DNA of 64,000 bases from Eupeodes corollae (GCF_945859685.1 NC_079148.1:39195946-39259945); one strand, 5' to 3'. Numbered from the stretch's first letter, positions 33,786-45,832 are shown. The notes: generated from the sequence alone by a model not told the origin. Numbers and translations are program-made.

Positions 33786-35299
33786 ATGTCCTGCAAAACG
33801 GAAAACCAAATTTTCCTGAAAATTTGTCGACATATGAACACATGTTTGTTATATGAATAAGATATTCGAATTCTTATAAAAATGTCATTATTTATTTTAT
33901 ACTCAGGAATTGAAATTGACATTTGAATAAAAATACTATGACTGACTATACAACGACGATTAAATATTCTGAAGAAAAAGTGTGGAGTCTACTGCGTTTT
34001 GAATAAACATTTTGCAAATTATTATTAAAGGGATTTAATGGTCATTAAAAAATAACACCCGCACTACCAAACCCACATTATCTACCGAAATGCCTTTTGC
34101 AGACTTTAATCACGGACATCTGATTCCTTAAGCAAAAAAGGACTTTGTCTGCTCTCGCTCCACTATATCAACTTTTAAGATAACAATACCACCCCTGCAA
34201 AAGATCAAACGAAAAATACCTCCATCTCCTACTTCCTTAAAAATAAAAAAATATGTATAAAAAATACTTTAGTCTGAGACAATACAATTCCCATGGTTTC
34301 TACTTTTAAGTCGTTTAATGCGCTATTCTTTACAGTTCACATCAGTAAATAATTTTCAAATTCAAAACTGCCATTTTATGGTTTTTGTTCTTCTTTAAAA
34401 AAAAAAGAGAAGAAATATTCAAACCCTTTTGTTTTTATTATTTTTTCTCGAGAAACAAAGATAAAATGTTTTTCTTATTTTTTTTAGTGTGTGTGTGGGT
34501 TTTGTTTTAGAAATTCCCAAGAGATAAGGCACACAGGCATTAATCCAAAATACACTTTGATTCGACATAAAATAAAAAAATTGCAACCCCATCTAACTGA
34601 ATTTATTTAAAAACACAACAAAAAATACAAAATAAAAAATCATCTGGCTCATCCGCAGAATGTTTCCAGCTCTCTGAATATTCCTAACGAGCGTTTGATG
34701 TTTAGATATTTTTTTTTTTTCATTTCAATGTTTCCACATATTTTGAGGGAAAATATTTTTTAACCCTTCTCGCAGCCGAAATGATGAAATAAAAGTATTA
34801 TACATTTTTTTCCGCGTTCAACACCATGATATGGGTCTAGCTCGTCGTCCTTTGAAATAATATATTGCCGTGCTGAGATTTGATAACAAGAGAAAAAATA
34901 TAGGATTTAAACTAAATCTAGATATGTACAAGTATAAGACCATGAAATAGCGAAAAAATAAAATATAAAGTATTCAAAAAAATAAAAAGAAAAAACCATT
35001 TTGATAACATACCTGTAGACATAGGCTACAACTGAGGTATACCTCTTTTTCTTTGCATATACCACTGCTTTATAAATGTACACTCTGTGTCACATGAATA
35101 GGGTCAAAATCTTAGTTTCACGGTTAGACCCTTAAAAGTAAAGAAAAAAAGAGATTAATATTATTCGTTACATACTAACTTTAACAGTTCTTATAAATAT
35201 TGTACATAATTCAAATCTTTAACTTAAACTAGGCTGTTGGACAACATTAATTTGCATTTTATACTTTTTATGTTATCATGAATTAATACAAGAGTGAAA
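33786..35299. other. AT-rich stretch without a recognised gene
   Basis: Nothing recognisable on either strand. Long A and T runs and stops in all frames dominate. Confidence 0.55.
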
Positions 35300-36195
35300 T
35301 TTATTATACAGTATTTTTCAACAGAAACGCTAAAAACGTAGAACGATAAGGATAGCAAACGACGCCATATTTCTTGCCATTCTTTTGATGTTTTTCTTCA
35401 GTAAGCCATTTCATGATGGAAAATATACGAGCCAACAACGAGTCCAAATTATTAAAATTAAGTATCGAAATTCAGAGTCAGTGCCCTCAATTTTAAGAGC
35501 GCTACGTCCAATTTATGGTCGTCGCAATCGTCCTAGCAGATCAACAATTGACCGTCCAGTGAAACAATTTGAATCCACTGGCACAGCACAAAATGTTCCC
35601 GTGCCAGTGAGACAAAGAAGTGCCCGTAGTGTCGAGAATAGAAAATGTGTGTCTCACACGTCGTTCTCAAGCTTTGGGCAATTCTGTGAAGTGTCGTTGT
35701 GGGAAATTTTCCGAAAAGATCTTGGCCTACATCCTTACAGGATTTAATTGGAGAACTGGAGCTGCTAGCGACCAGCAGAAGCTTCGTGAATTGGGCTGTG
35801 CAACGACTTGGATTTTCACGAAAAATCATCTTCAGCAATGAGGCTCATTTCTGGCTGAATGGCTTCGTCAATAAACAATATATGTGGTATTGGTCAGTCA
35901 GCAATCCACACGTACTCCATGAGTCATCATAACATCCCGACAAAATTAGGGTTTGGTGTGATTTATGGGCTAGTAGCGTCATTGGGGCGTACTTCTTACA
36001 TGATGATCAAGACTGTCACGTTACTGTGAATTGGGATCGATACCGTTCAATGATAACCGACAATTTTTGACTCAATTGGATTATATGGACTTGTAGGACA
36101 AGTTGTTGCAAAAGGACGGTGCGGCGGCCGGCGGTGCCACAACGAATGTCACAATCAATTTATCTCAAGAAATGGTCCAGTAGCTTGGCAGCCTT
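35300..36195 (+). mobile_element. mariner element relic, forward
   Basis: A transposase-like sequence from about 35385 to 36195. TIRs could not be identified, and the right end is cut by a reverse-strand LINE fragment. The coding part resembles the mariner group of 31837-32767 but is clearly a different, more divergent copy. Confidence 0.75.
35385..36195 (+). pseudogene. mariner transposase, frameshifted and truncated
   Basis: The N-terminal helix-turn-helix region is well preserved: KYTSQQRVQIIKIKYRNSE, then IYGRRNRPSRSTIDRPVKQF and VPVPVRQRSARSVENRK (35415-35640). A frame change near 35640 and another near 35760 lead to FVNWAVQRLGFSRKIIFSNE (35787-35846) and AHFWLNGFVNKQYMWYW, where the first catalytic Asp is Asn. 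After a stop come HPDKIRVWCDLWASSVIGAY and NWDRYRSMI. The second and third Asp motifs are missing or unreadable. It is inactive. Confidence 0.8.
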
Positions 36196-36199
36196 AGCC

Positions 36200-36790
36200 T
36201 CAAAAACCTTCCTTCTTTGATTTGCCAAAGAAGAAAGGTTTATGAGATAAAATCTTCGTGAGTAAGCCCGTAATATATGAATATCATGGAACCACTTACA
36301 GGATCGTAGACAAAAATTCAAAAATATTTTCTGAATGTCATCGAGTCTTGTCAAGTTTACGGTGGCATAGTAAGGTTTCAGTACTGTACACGGAATCACG
36401 ACCAAATCTCGTAATGAAAACCAGAAATCTTTTGGCTTTTTTAACTATGAAGTTAATATTTTCATTAAATTTGAAATTAGAATCTAAGACAGTACTCAAG
36501 TCAGAAAATACATATACTCTACTTAAAAGACAAGAATCAAACATGTAATTTTAAATGATTGGAACTTTTTTAAGTGCATAACTCATGGTTTTACATTTTT
36601 CAACATTTAAACAAGACGAATTTTGTACAATCTAAACAAAGTCATAAATAAATAAAACAAATAGAATAGGACCAAGATGGCAACCCTGTGGGACACCAGA
36701 TTTCAGAACAAATTAACTTGAACATTCATTACGAAATTCGACATTATAACGTGTATCTTGCAAATATGAGGAGATCCAGTTTATGAAATG
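36200..36790 (-). pseudogene. LINE reverse transcriptase fragment, reverse strand
   Basis: On the reverse strand the order is LKSGVPQGCHLGPILFVLFI (about 36715-36655), then DLSTVLDSNFKFNENINFIV (36490-36440), then RLDDIQKIFLNFCLRS and RFYLINLSSLANQRRKVFEA (to about 36200). This is the RT palm and C-terminal domain of a Jockey/CR1-group LINE. It is cut at 36790 by a SINE head and at 36200 by a mariner relic. No endonuclease or tail is visible. Confidence 0.75.
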
Positions 36791-36792
36791 TA

Positions 36793-37100
36793 GTACCCGT
36801 GGCATGATGGTTAGTGCGTTGGACTGTCATGCAAGGGGTCTTGGGTTCAATCCCTGCCTGTGCCAGCTTAGTTTAAAAAAATTAATTTCGCGGGTACTGC
36901 CTCTTGCGAGGAATTGACAAATCCTTCAAGAGTAATTCTTGTCATGAAAAAGTGCTTTCTCAAACTAGCCGTTCGGATTCGGCCTTAAATTGTAGGTCCC
37001 TTCCATTCCTGACAACAGTACTCGCACACAGGAATGGTTGAGAGTTGTAAGTCACTAGGCCCTGGTTCACAACGGACTGTTGCGCCACCCCATTTGATTT
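36793..37100 (+). mobile_element. tRNA-derived SINE, best preserved copy
   Basis: The head resembles tRNA-Asp: A box tggcatgatgg (36800-36810), an anticodon-like gtc in gactgtcatgc, and B box ggttcaatccc (36844-36854), which would drive Pol III transcription. The body carries ttgcgaggaattgacaaat and cgttcggattcggcctta. The 3' end, ggccctggttcacaacggac then tgttgcgccacc, resembles the RTE 3' terminus. The (TTTA)n tail is reduced. It does not fold into a full tRNA and lacks a proper acceptor stem. Confidence 0.85.
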
Positions 37101-37149
37101 GAGATTATGAAATAATCGTTAAAACCTTAGTGGGGAAATAAAACAAAAA

Positions 37150-37695
37150 AAAACTAATAGTAACAGCAACTTTGAAGAAGTTTGCAATTATCCTTGGCTG
37201 ATTGCTATTTGATGTAATAATTCGTAGACTTTTCTAAAAAGCCAAAAGTCAATAGAATATAATATGGTAATAGCTTCACACTTTGCCCCTGAATCCAGGC
37301 TTTTGTTGTCCGTTCGGTATGTGTTGTTGCATTATCTAGTTAATTTTTGTCCACCAAATAATTTCGAAAACTGCGGAAAATCTCTTTCTAGAATCGATTA
37401 TTAAGTTTATTTTAGAGCTTTGAAAATCCAGCTCCACTGTCTAGAAATAGGTGATATCATGTAACCCTTATCATTACACCACCTTCTTGCCTGTGCCGTT
37501 CTTCAAGATAGATTTCTTCCTTTTTTAAATCATGTAAATAGCAACTATATCCATCAGGCCCTACCAAATTAATATTTTTTTCATCGGAAAAGACGACCGA
37601 CGGTATGCCAAGCTCTATTCCAATTGATATGACTTTTTTTTGCAAAATTAAGGCGTTGGCTCACGCGTGCCGCATTCAATGGTGTTTTTTTCTTT
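37150..37695 (-). pseudogene. Tc1-like transposase, catalytic part
   Basis: On the reverse strand the frame gives AARVSQRLNFAKKVISIG, then VVFSDEKNINLVGPDGYSCY with the first catalytic Asp, HDLKKEEIYLEERHRQEGGV, and after stops DNATTHTERTTKAWIQ with the second Asp. The region with the third acidic residue is lost. This matches Tc1-like transposases (DD34-37E). Its N-terminal part lies at 39258-39425, separated by a LINE. Confidence 0.75.
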
Positions 37696-37699
37696 AGAT

Positions 37700-39255
37700 G
37701 AGAAAGGATATACCGGTGCACATTGGTTTTGAATATCTGCACATTGTAATGAGTGGGAAATATTGAGTCTGGTAAAGCATTCTACATTCGTGTGGTGCAA
37801 CTAAAGAAAGAATCTCTGTACTTTATAGTACGTCTGAAAAGGTAAACTGATGAGCATTCTTAAAACAACGGGTTTTACCTTTGAATTGTTTGAGGGAAGC
37901 AATGCAACTGGCTATTTCATTAGAGCAATTTTTATGAAAGTAGCCATAAAATAATAACAGGCATGAAACCTTACGACCTTGCTCGAGAGATACGAATGTT
38001 TCAGTTTTAATTCTGTCCAAGAGACTTCAATTGGGTAATAGGAGAACCTGCCCAGATATGGGAGTTACTCGAGTTTCGGACAAATATAGGCTTTATAGAA
38101 TCTAGCCAGATTAGAAGGGGTAAAAAACTTCTTGCATCTTCGGACTAAACACTTCTTGCATCTAAACACTTAGCAGCATTTTTGGCAAAGTCAAATATTT
38201 GTCACTCCACAACAAGTGGTTTGTAATGCACATACCTAGGACCAAAAGCTAGTCGGTCTCCTCGATGCAAGTACCACTCATGGATAGTTTCATTGTGGGA
38301 AGGTTACGCTTTTGTGACAGTAGACAGCATTGAGTTTTTAAAGCATTAAATTCTACACGGTTTTTGATTCCCCATTGAACAATGCTCTCAAGATCAGAAT
38401 GAGCTTATCATATGCTGCCGTTGGTAGTCCACATCCGAAGAACAAGGATGAGAATCCAAAAACGAATATGAGAAGCTGAAGGTACTATCATCCGCGAAAC
38501 AATTATATAGGTTAGAAGTTTCAGACAAATGATCATTCATAAAAATAAGGAAAAGTGTCGGAGACAAAACGGAACCCTGGGGGAAACTAGCATTTATTTT
38601 ATGAATTTCAGACTTGAAACCATCTATACAACTTGTATTGAACTGTTAGAAGGTAATTTTTAATCTAACGAAGAAGAGATTCATCAATACCAAAAGCACG
38701 CATTTCAATAAGAGAGCTTGGTGACAAATGGTATCAAATGCTTTTGAAATATCGAGTGCAATAATCTTACTTTCTTCAAAGCGATGTAAAGATTTGTTTC
38801 ACTGTTCGGTGAGATGAACCATGAGATCACCAGTGGATCTATTGCAACGAAATCCATACTGCCCGTCATTAAGAATCTTTCGTTCTTCAAGATATGTCTT
38901 AAGCTGAAAATTAATCAGCATTTCCATGACCTTAGAAAGAAGAAACGGAAGTGCAATTAGACGTCGATAGTTTGAGAGGGAGGAGGATTCGCCTTTTTTA
39001 GGGACAGGCTGGACAAATGCAGTTTTCCATCCACTGGAAACAGGCTTGTAGAATAGGACAGATGGAAAAGCTTACGCAGTGGTTTTGCGAGCGTTAAAAA
39101 ACCTCTTCAGAACAATAGCGAGGATACTATCTGGGCCAGTGGATTTGTGAATGTCTTGATTTTTAAGTACTCTAGTAACTGAACGAGGGCGAAAGAAGAT
39201 TCGTCCCATAAAATCGTTTACGCTTTTAAGTACAGGCGGAGTCATTATACTCAAT
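37700..39255 (-). mobile_element. CR1-like LINE, copy C, inserted in a Tc1-like gene
   Basis: Reverse strand, same family as copies A and B. Moving in the reverse direction it has tccgcctgtactt (39240), TRVLKNQDIHKSTGPDSILA, FISPNSETNLYIALKKV, a FADD-equivalent region near 38480-38500, GRKVSCLLLFYGYFHKNCSNE, and a C-terminal FKTNVHRYILSHL near 37720. Many stops. It lacks the endonuclease. Both sides abut parts of one Tc1-like transposase gene. Confidence 0.75.
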
Positions 39256-39257
39256 TA

Positions 39258-39425
39258 AGCTAGATTTAAAAAAGATGGTTTTACCAAGATCCCAGTAAGC
39301 TAGAATTGGGCCTAATTCCTCCTTGGTTAGACCCTTACCTCTACCCATAGTTCTTAAATAAATCAAAATATTCTTTATCTGATTTAAAACACCCAAATAA
39401 GTAAATATAGATCTTTTCTCCATTA
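39258..39425 (-). pseudogene. Tc1-like transposase, N-terminal helix-turn-helix part
   Basis: On the reverse strand MGRGKGLTKEELGPILAYWD (about 39352-39293) resembles the first helix-turn-helix of Tc1-like transposases, which binds the element's inverted repeats. The frame is open from 39423 but the upstream residues look unrelated; the ATG of MGRGK is the likely start. The remainder of the gene lies beyond CR1-like copy C, at 37150-37695. Confidence 0.6.
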
Positions 39426-39429
39426 ATGT

Positions 39430-41145
39430 GATACAAAAAACAAACAGGTACTTTTTATGACCTTTTTTGAGAAAACCGCCAAAAAACTTTTATCTTTCAT
39501 CAACTTCATTCAAATTAACCTCAATCATTCCACTTCAAAAAAACGTAAGGGTTTAAAAAATTACGTCAAATGAAAAATGAAAAACGAAAAAGGCTTGTCC
39601 CTACTCATCTGACACGAAGTGTGCGTAGATGTAGATTGTAGGTATTTCATAGGTATAAGCATTTTAATCCCGCTAAAATGTTAAGATAGAAAAGAAAGCT
39701 AGGTAAACAGGTGTAGACTGTGGAGAGAGGTAAATATTCATTTCACCAAATATAACTATGTACCTGCCTTTAGATACTAGCACCTTGGTTAAGATACATT
39801 TTTAACTTAATTCTTCTTCTTTTTTTCATGTTCATATTGTTTTTATGGTGTGTAGGCAGATATATTTATGTTTGTATGTATACGACTTGATAAAAGATAA
39901 TGGCATAGCAGTACACAACCAACAGGACTTAAGCCAACGCTAAAGCAACACAACATTTTTAAAGCAAAAACGGAAGTGAACAGAGAAAGGAATAAAAAAA
40001 GGAAAAGCAACAAAATTTCGCACAGGATATACCAAACGATGCATACAAATTTGAAAAATTAAATATGTATATATGAAAATAAGTTTAAAAAATGTAAAAT
40101 AAAATGAAACGTTGTTGAGAGTAAAAAAAGAATCTAAAAGAGTTAAAGGGGGCAAAAGTGTGTGGGAAACGTTAGAGATGAAAGATTTAATTAGGCGTAT
40201 TTTTGTTTGCATACTCGTATACAATACATATTTTTTAATATTTGCAGAAATAAATGTATGAAGGTGTGTATTTATTTAAATTGCATATCCATCAGAGCGT
40301 GGCTTTAGTTTTATTTGCTGCATCAAACGCTGGAAATAATTTAAATTTATTTTACACATGTTGTTTTTATAAAGAAATAAAAGTTAATTTTTGTATTTCC
40401 TCGTACCTATTTGTTAAACATAAAAACCTTCAACAAACATTAACGTATGTTGGTGTTAATTATGGGGGAAATTATTCAGAAAGATTTACCTCCTATACCA
40501 AAGGATAAAGTACAAAGAGAGTAGAAGGCTTTTCCGGTTATTCACGGATATCAAAATCGTACTTAAAGGATTTAAATTCTAAAGTGAGAAGGATACCTGT
40601 GGAAAATAAGACGCTTTCTTAACATCAATGATATCAATTTTCAATTAATGAATTTTGGTGATCTTCATTTAAAGCCATAATATAATTGTGTTTGGAAGCT
40701 GGGCAAATGAGTTTTAAGACGACTTTGGTAGCTTTCATATCCTTAAGTGAACAATGAAATTCCCTGAAGGAGCATAAGGCAGGCCTAATAAATCTTATTA
40801 AATGTACAATCGATCAGATTTGTGAGATTGAAAATGTTAATATTTGTCGGTTTTTAGAGATTCTAAAATATAAATTCACACACGATAAGTGTGTGTTCGT
40901 TCATTAAGGAGATCAAAACACACCAAAAAAGTAATCAAAAAGATGTGTACTCAAAATCAATTCGAAATAGAGAGATCTTCATTATGTAGAAGTTCGTTAT
41001 AGGGAAGTTTGACTGTATCTTTTTTCGATAGAATCCTTCTTACTGACTGACAGCAAACAAGCTTTATTAAAAACTCAAAAATCATTTTTCTTGACAAGTA
41101 ATCACTTTACTCAAAAATTAATTATAAAATCCATTAAATTCTTTT
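39430..41145. other. Non-coding stretch without a recognised gene
   Basis: No domain or repeat match was found on either strand. The frames at 39940-40224 (reverse) and 40254-40508 (forward) lack motifs and have AT-driven composition. Confidence 0.55.
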
Positions 41146-41148
41146 TAA

Positions 41149-42358
41149 CTTCCCATAGGAAGTTATTGTAATGGGTCCTATTTGTCAAATTGAAAATTTT
41201 GACATTTCTCGACGTTTCAAGGTCCCTAGAGTCGAAATAAAAGATTTTTAGAAAGATGTCTGTGCGTGCGTGTGTACGTACGTTTGTACGTCCGTACGTT
41301 CGCGACGTTTTTTTCGTCGTCCATATCTCAAGAACCAGAAGAGATATCGATTTCAAATAAATTTTGATATACAGATAATAATGCAGAAAGATGCAGAAAG
41401 GGCTCTCAAGAAAATTGCGTGGGTGGTTTTTTTACCATAGCAGTTTGAAAAAAAGGTGAAAATTTTGGTTAACCCTAAATATCTTACGAACCAAAAACGC
41501 TAGAGACTTGAATTAAATTTTATATAATATATTGTAACGTGACACAAAACAGGTATATTTTTTGAAAAAAATCAATATAACGTTTTTTTTATAAAACAAT
41601 AAAAGTGAAAAAAAAAATTTGTCACCTCCAAAATTTTACGACCGAAATATGATTTCATCTCTAAAACAATTTTGTGCAACGAAGAATAATGTTTTTGACA
41701 TCTGATAAAATTTTGAGAAAAATCTAATTGACAGTTTTTTTTGCAAAAAATAAAAACCTAAAAAAAATGTATAAAAGTTGGTAAAAATTGATTTTCGACT
41801 CAAATATCTTTTCAAAACTTTGTGATATTTTCTTTAATTTACTTTTATCTTTCAAAACATCTTGTTGTCAACATTCAGTTAAAGTTTGAAAAAAATCGAT
41901 TTGACAGTTTTTGTACAAAAAATTAAAAACCGAAAAAAAAATTAACAAAGGTCCTAAAAAATGATTTTCGACTCAAATATCTCTTAAAAACTTTGAGATA
42001 ATAGGTTCTAACTAATTTTTTCTTATAAGAAATATTGTTTTCAACATTAGGATAAATTTTGAGAAAAATCGAATCAACAGTTTTTTTACAAAAAATAAAA
42101 ACCTGAGAAAAAATGTATAAAAGTTGGTAAAAATTGATTTTCGACTCAAATATCTCTTCAAAAATTTTAAATATTGGCTTCAAACTTATTTTATTTCAGA
42201 GAAAATATTGTTTTCAATATTCAGTAATTTTTATATAAAAATCCAACAGTCCGTTTTTTGCGCAAATTTGGTAAAAATACATATAGACAAACTTTTAAGC
42301 AAGACAAATCGACAGACGGGATGGGGAGTTATCAGTGTGGGTCGCATCCCAGCCTCTT
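41149..42358 (-). repeat. Family A repeat, nearly complete, reverse strand
   Basis: It reads from the end hairpin aacttcc-cata-ggaagtt (41149-41166) through the ACGT-rich block (41263-41310), the accatagcagtttg block, and at least three internal units with caaatatct markers at 41801, 41974 and 42147 (173-bp spacing), to the conserved 5' block gggagttatcagtgtgggtc and gcatcccagcctctttt at 42358. No recognised protein. The spacing of the units is the clearest here. Confidence 0.8.
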
Positions 42359-42479
42359 TTATAATTTTGATCTCAGTCAAAAAAAGGTAATTTCCAGTTG
42401 TTGTTTAAAAATTTTACAATTTTGGGAGTTGCTGATTTTTTGGCGTTTTCTAATATAAATTAAGCGAATCAAGAAATAC

Positions 42480-42860
42480 AAACTTTAGCCACCATTGGTC
42501 AACGAAAGAATTGCGTTTACTGCAAAACAAAAGTAATAAGGGATGAAAAACTTCCATGAAATTTCTGTCTCCAGATGTTGAATTCTTTAACGAGTTTAAG
42601 TCTCTTCCTAATTTTGTATATGCTAGTTAATGATATGGGCACCCCTTTAAAAGAGAATGCTAAACAGATTTAGGAAACTTCTCAAACTAAGGACAACATC
42701 GGATGGCTTTCCAGTTAACTTCACTTACAAGAACCTTTCATAAGATAAAACTGTTTATATCTGTAACGCTTTCGCAACAAATTTCCGTGATTCATTTGTC
42801 AATAGCCCCGAAGAAGTTGATGAAGTATATTTCCATAATCTTTACTCTTTTATGCAAAAT
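42480..42860 (+). pseudogene. LINE fragment (upstream part of a split copy)
   Basis: Broken frames read SSDVEFFNEFKSLPNFVYAS and TVYICNAFATNFRDSFV followed by NSPEEVDEVYFHNLYSFMQN, resembling the segment just before the RT in Jockey/CR1-group LINEs. It is followed by an RTE-type fragment, and a LINE of similar type resumes at 44241, so both may be one copy split by the RTE insertion. Confidence 0.5.
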
Positions 42861-42864
42861 TAAT

Positions 42865-44171
42865 CCCCAAATCCACACCGCACTTCCCAATAAAGATGAG
42901 ATCGTTGCCGAAATTAAAGCACTTAAGAAAAATCAGAGTGGAAGGAATTGATGGAAATCCCGTAGAGCTTTTACAAGCAGTGCCAACGTCATTAAGTAAA
43001 CTGCTTCATCCGCTCATAAACGAAGCCTGGACCACCGAAAGCTTCCCCTATGAGTGGAAGAAGGGAATTCTCGTCCAGCTCCCAAAAAAAGGAGATCTTA
43101 CAAAATGCGAAAACTGTTGCTAAAAATAATAGCAAAAGTCATACTGGAACCCATCAGAAAACACCTTCAGGCCACACTCGATTCCGAACAAGCAGGATAC
43201 GGCGATAGATCCTCCTGTATTAATCCTATTAACACCCTCCGGATCATTATGGAAAAGTGTGTTAAATATATCGATCACCACTACACCTGGTGTTCATCGA
43301 CTTCGAGAAGGTCTTTGATAGCGTTAACAGGGAATATATCTTGTTAGCTTTGCGGAGGAGAGGCATCCCACAAAAACTAATTGATAGCAACATATGATGG
43401 ATCCAAGTTCCACGTTCTGCACGGTGGTAGATTGTCAGATGATTTTTAAATCCGTAGCGGATTCAAACAGGGCTGTATCTGTCCCCAATATTGTTTTTGT
43501 AGGTGATAAGCGTTGTACTGCTCGCAGCTTTATCAGCTACCCGAATGATCCATTGGACTTTGACATCCTATTTAAAGGACTTGGACGATGTTTGCTTACT
43601 CTCTCAGAGGATCATGGATTTGCGTCAAATGACAACAAATGTAGAGAGAGAGGCAGAAGTTGTGGGACTGAAAAATAATTCCGGAAAAACAAAAATGATG
43701 AGCTACGGAACACGACCACCCTCTCAAATAAATATTTGCTCGCAACCGGTGGAAGGAGTGGAGATCTTTCAATACCTTGGAAGTTACGTCTTTATCGAAG
43801 GCGAAACCGAACAAAATGTTATCTGCCGCATCGGCAAAGTAAAAGTGGCGTTCGTAATGCTGTCGAAAATTTTGAGGAATAACTACATATATCAGCTTAA
43901 AAACAAAGCTACATTGTTTCGCACAAATGTCGAATCTGTGCTTCGTTATTGGTGCAACACGTGGAAGGTTATTTCAGCCAAACCGTCAGCTCAGGAACCT
44001 ATAGACTCTATAATACGAAGACGTAAGTGGCAATGGATTGGACATACTGCATTGCAGGCCAGTCAATGCAGTGGAATCCGCTCAAACAAGAAGGAAGAAG
44101 AGCTGGATGACCGAGAAGCAGGACAGTCGAGGCGGAATCAGCGTCACTTAGCAAGAGTTGGAGGTAGCTGA
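42865..44171 (+). pseudogene. RTE-type reverse transcriptase, broken
   Basis: In order: DEIVAEIKALKKNQS (42894-42940), GIDGNPVELLQAVP, LINEAWTTESFPYEWKKGIL, LPKKGDLTKCEN, ANLDSEQAGYGDRSS-like near 43170-43215, then after frame changes a damaged catalytic region with DLDDVCLLSQRIMDLRQMTT (about 43578-43637) and VVGLKNNSGKTKMMSYGTRP, and the C-terminal GVEIFQYLGSYVFIEGETEQ and RRKWQWIGHTALQASQ. The frame at 43503-44171 is open for 222 codons, but the palm region upstream is scrambled. Confidence 0.8.
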
Positions 44172-44240
44172 AGAGGACCTATGCCCCTTAAGAGGTTCCC
44201 AACGGAATTAACAGGTCTGAGAACATAAGTAAGTAAGTAA
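42865..44240 (+). mobile_element. RTE-type LINE, second family, 5'-truncated
   Basis: RT remnants are followed by an aagtaagtaagtaa tail (44228-44241). The sequence differs from the RTE at 13374 but shares its layout and tail. The 5' truncation point is within the RT N-terminal region. It appears to interrupt another LINE. Confidence 0.75.
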
Positions 44241-45052
44241 CATGGTTTTGTGAAAAAAATACCAACCGTTACAATTCTCCTCACATTCGTAAACATATTT
44301 TCAAACGCTTTAGAACAAGATTATGAAGTCAAATGTGTATTTAGTGACTTTTCTTAATCTATATTGGATAACTCTTGATTTTCCTCTATTTTTCTTAGCT
44401 TCGACGAAGTCTTGTCTTCAAAATATATCCTATCAGGTAAAATTTAGAAATTGTTTATTAACGACGTATTGTCATGTCTACGCTTAAGTGAAGCTCTCAT
44501 TTTTGCTTATGACATGAAGATTTTTAAAATAATACCATGATCGTATTCTTTTGCTAGTTTCAAATTTTGCTGTGGAAAAAAATAGGCTTGCCCTCAACCC
44601 TTTAAAATGCTAGACGATATACTTTTAATAGAAAAACGAATCGGTAGTGCATTTGCTTGGTGTTATAAAATGCTGGGCAAAGGAGTTTAATGATCCCTAT
44701 GTTACTCGTACTTTTCCTCTGTACAATTTCTATGTTCGTCTTCAGCTTTACGAGTATGGACTTCATATTACAAATTTCATAGCAGCCGTATTTAATCTAT
44801 TCAACATTATTTTCTTCGCTTTGTCCTTATGGATCTTACTTGGGATAACCCTTATGATCTGCATCCCTATGAACAGCGTATTCAGTTTCTTTAAATGCAA
44901 TCTCTCCATCAAAGGAGTGTTAATAATGACTTTATATTTCTTCATGAACTAATTAATGGTGGCATTGATGCACTTCATTTATGATTTTGTATACATTGGA
45001 ATTATTAAGGCGCAGCTCATCACCTAAATTATTGTTTATAATAAATAAAAAC
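44241..45052 (+). pseudogene. LINE RT fragment (downstream part of a split copy)
   Basis: Several frames read HGFVKKIPTVTILLTFVNIF, ALEQDYEVKCVFSDFS, then INDVLSCLRLSEALIFAYDM (a changed FADDM), then HLLGVIKCWAKEFNDPYVTR and an A-rich 3' end (about 45038-45052). It has the same motif order as the LINE at 55385-62790. It directly follows the RTE tail at 44240. Confidence 0.65.
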
Positions 45053-45059
45053 TACCAAA

Positions 45060-45818
45060 AAATCTGGAATAGACATCATTCACTCTTACACTTTGCATAC
45101 TGTCTAATAGGTAACTCTTAAACCAACAAATCTCCTTTTCACGGATTCCATATTTGTAAAGCTTTTTTATTAATATTTCTCTGTCTATCTATGGTTTCAA
45201 ACGCTCTTTTGAGGTCTAAGAAAACTGCCAAGATAGTACTGTACTATCCTTTTCCATTTCCTTTTTCCATTCATCTGTAACGAAACTAATAGAGGTTTCA
45301 CATGAATGCACCCTTCGGAAACCAGACTGTTCCGCACATAGTATTCCCTTTTCTTCAATAAAAGTGGTTAGCTGTTTACAGACTATGACTTCCAATATCT
45401 TCTCATATGTAGTTAACATATTTATTGGTCTCCAATGCACTGGATTTTTAGCGTTTTTTAACTTTTCTATTGGCACAATATCTGCAACCTTCAAACTCTC
45501 GGGAAATGATCCTTCATGTAGCGATAAATTAATTATTTTAAGTAGTGCAGGAAAATGTATGTCTTTACAATCAAGGATTATCTTACAATTTAAACCGAAG
45601 CTGTCATTTTTTGTGTTCATCGATTTTACTGTCGTTTCAAGTATTTGAGAATCAATTTGCTGAAACTTAAACTCATCCTTATAAAATGGAAAATTATTAT
45701 CAGTATACGGAACAATTGGGATATTACTGTTTATTTCTAAAACCCTTTCAATAAAGAAGATATTCAAACTATTTGCTATTTCAAGATCATTTTTTAAAGT
45801 TTTCCCATTAATTTCCAA
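45060..45818 (-). pseudogene. CR1 reverse transcriptase, N-terminal half
   Basis: The frame 45818-45216 (200 codons) reads IANSLNIFFIERVLEINSN, GLNCKIILDCKDIHFPALLK, LHEGSFPESLKVADIVPIEK, WRPINMLTTYEKILEVIVCK (RT motif 1), and EEKGILCAEQSGFRRVHSCE (motif 2). Beyond a frameshift near 45235 it continues as AVFLDLKRAFETIDRE (motif A with its catalytic Asp) and stops matching at about 45060. Motifs B and C (FADD) are missing. Confidence 0.8.
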
Positions 45819-45832
45819 GTTATTTAAAGCAC

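Noticed and set aside
33594..33860. A host gene with an Arg-Thr repeat protein
   Set aside because: The same stretch recurs in other copies of family A, so it is part of a repeat and not a single-copy gene.
36793..36870. A tRNA-Asp gene
   Set aside because: A and B boxes are present, but the acceptor stem does not pair and the sequence continues into the same body as three other dispersed copies. It is a SINE head.
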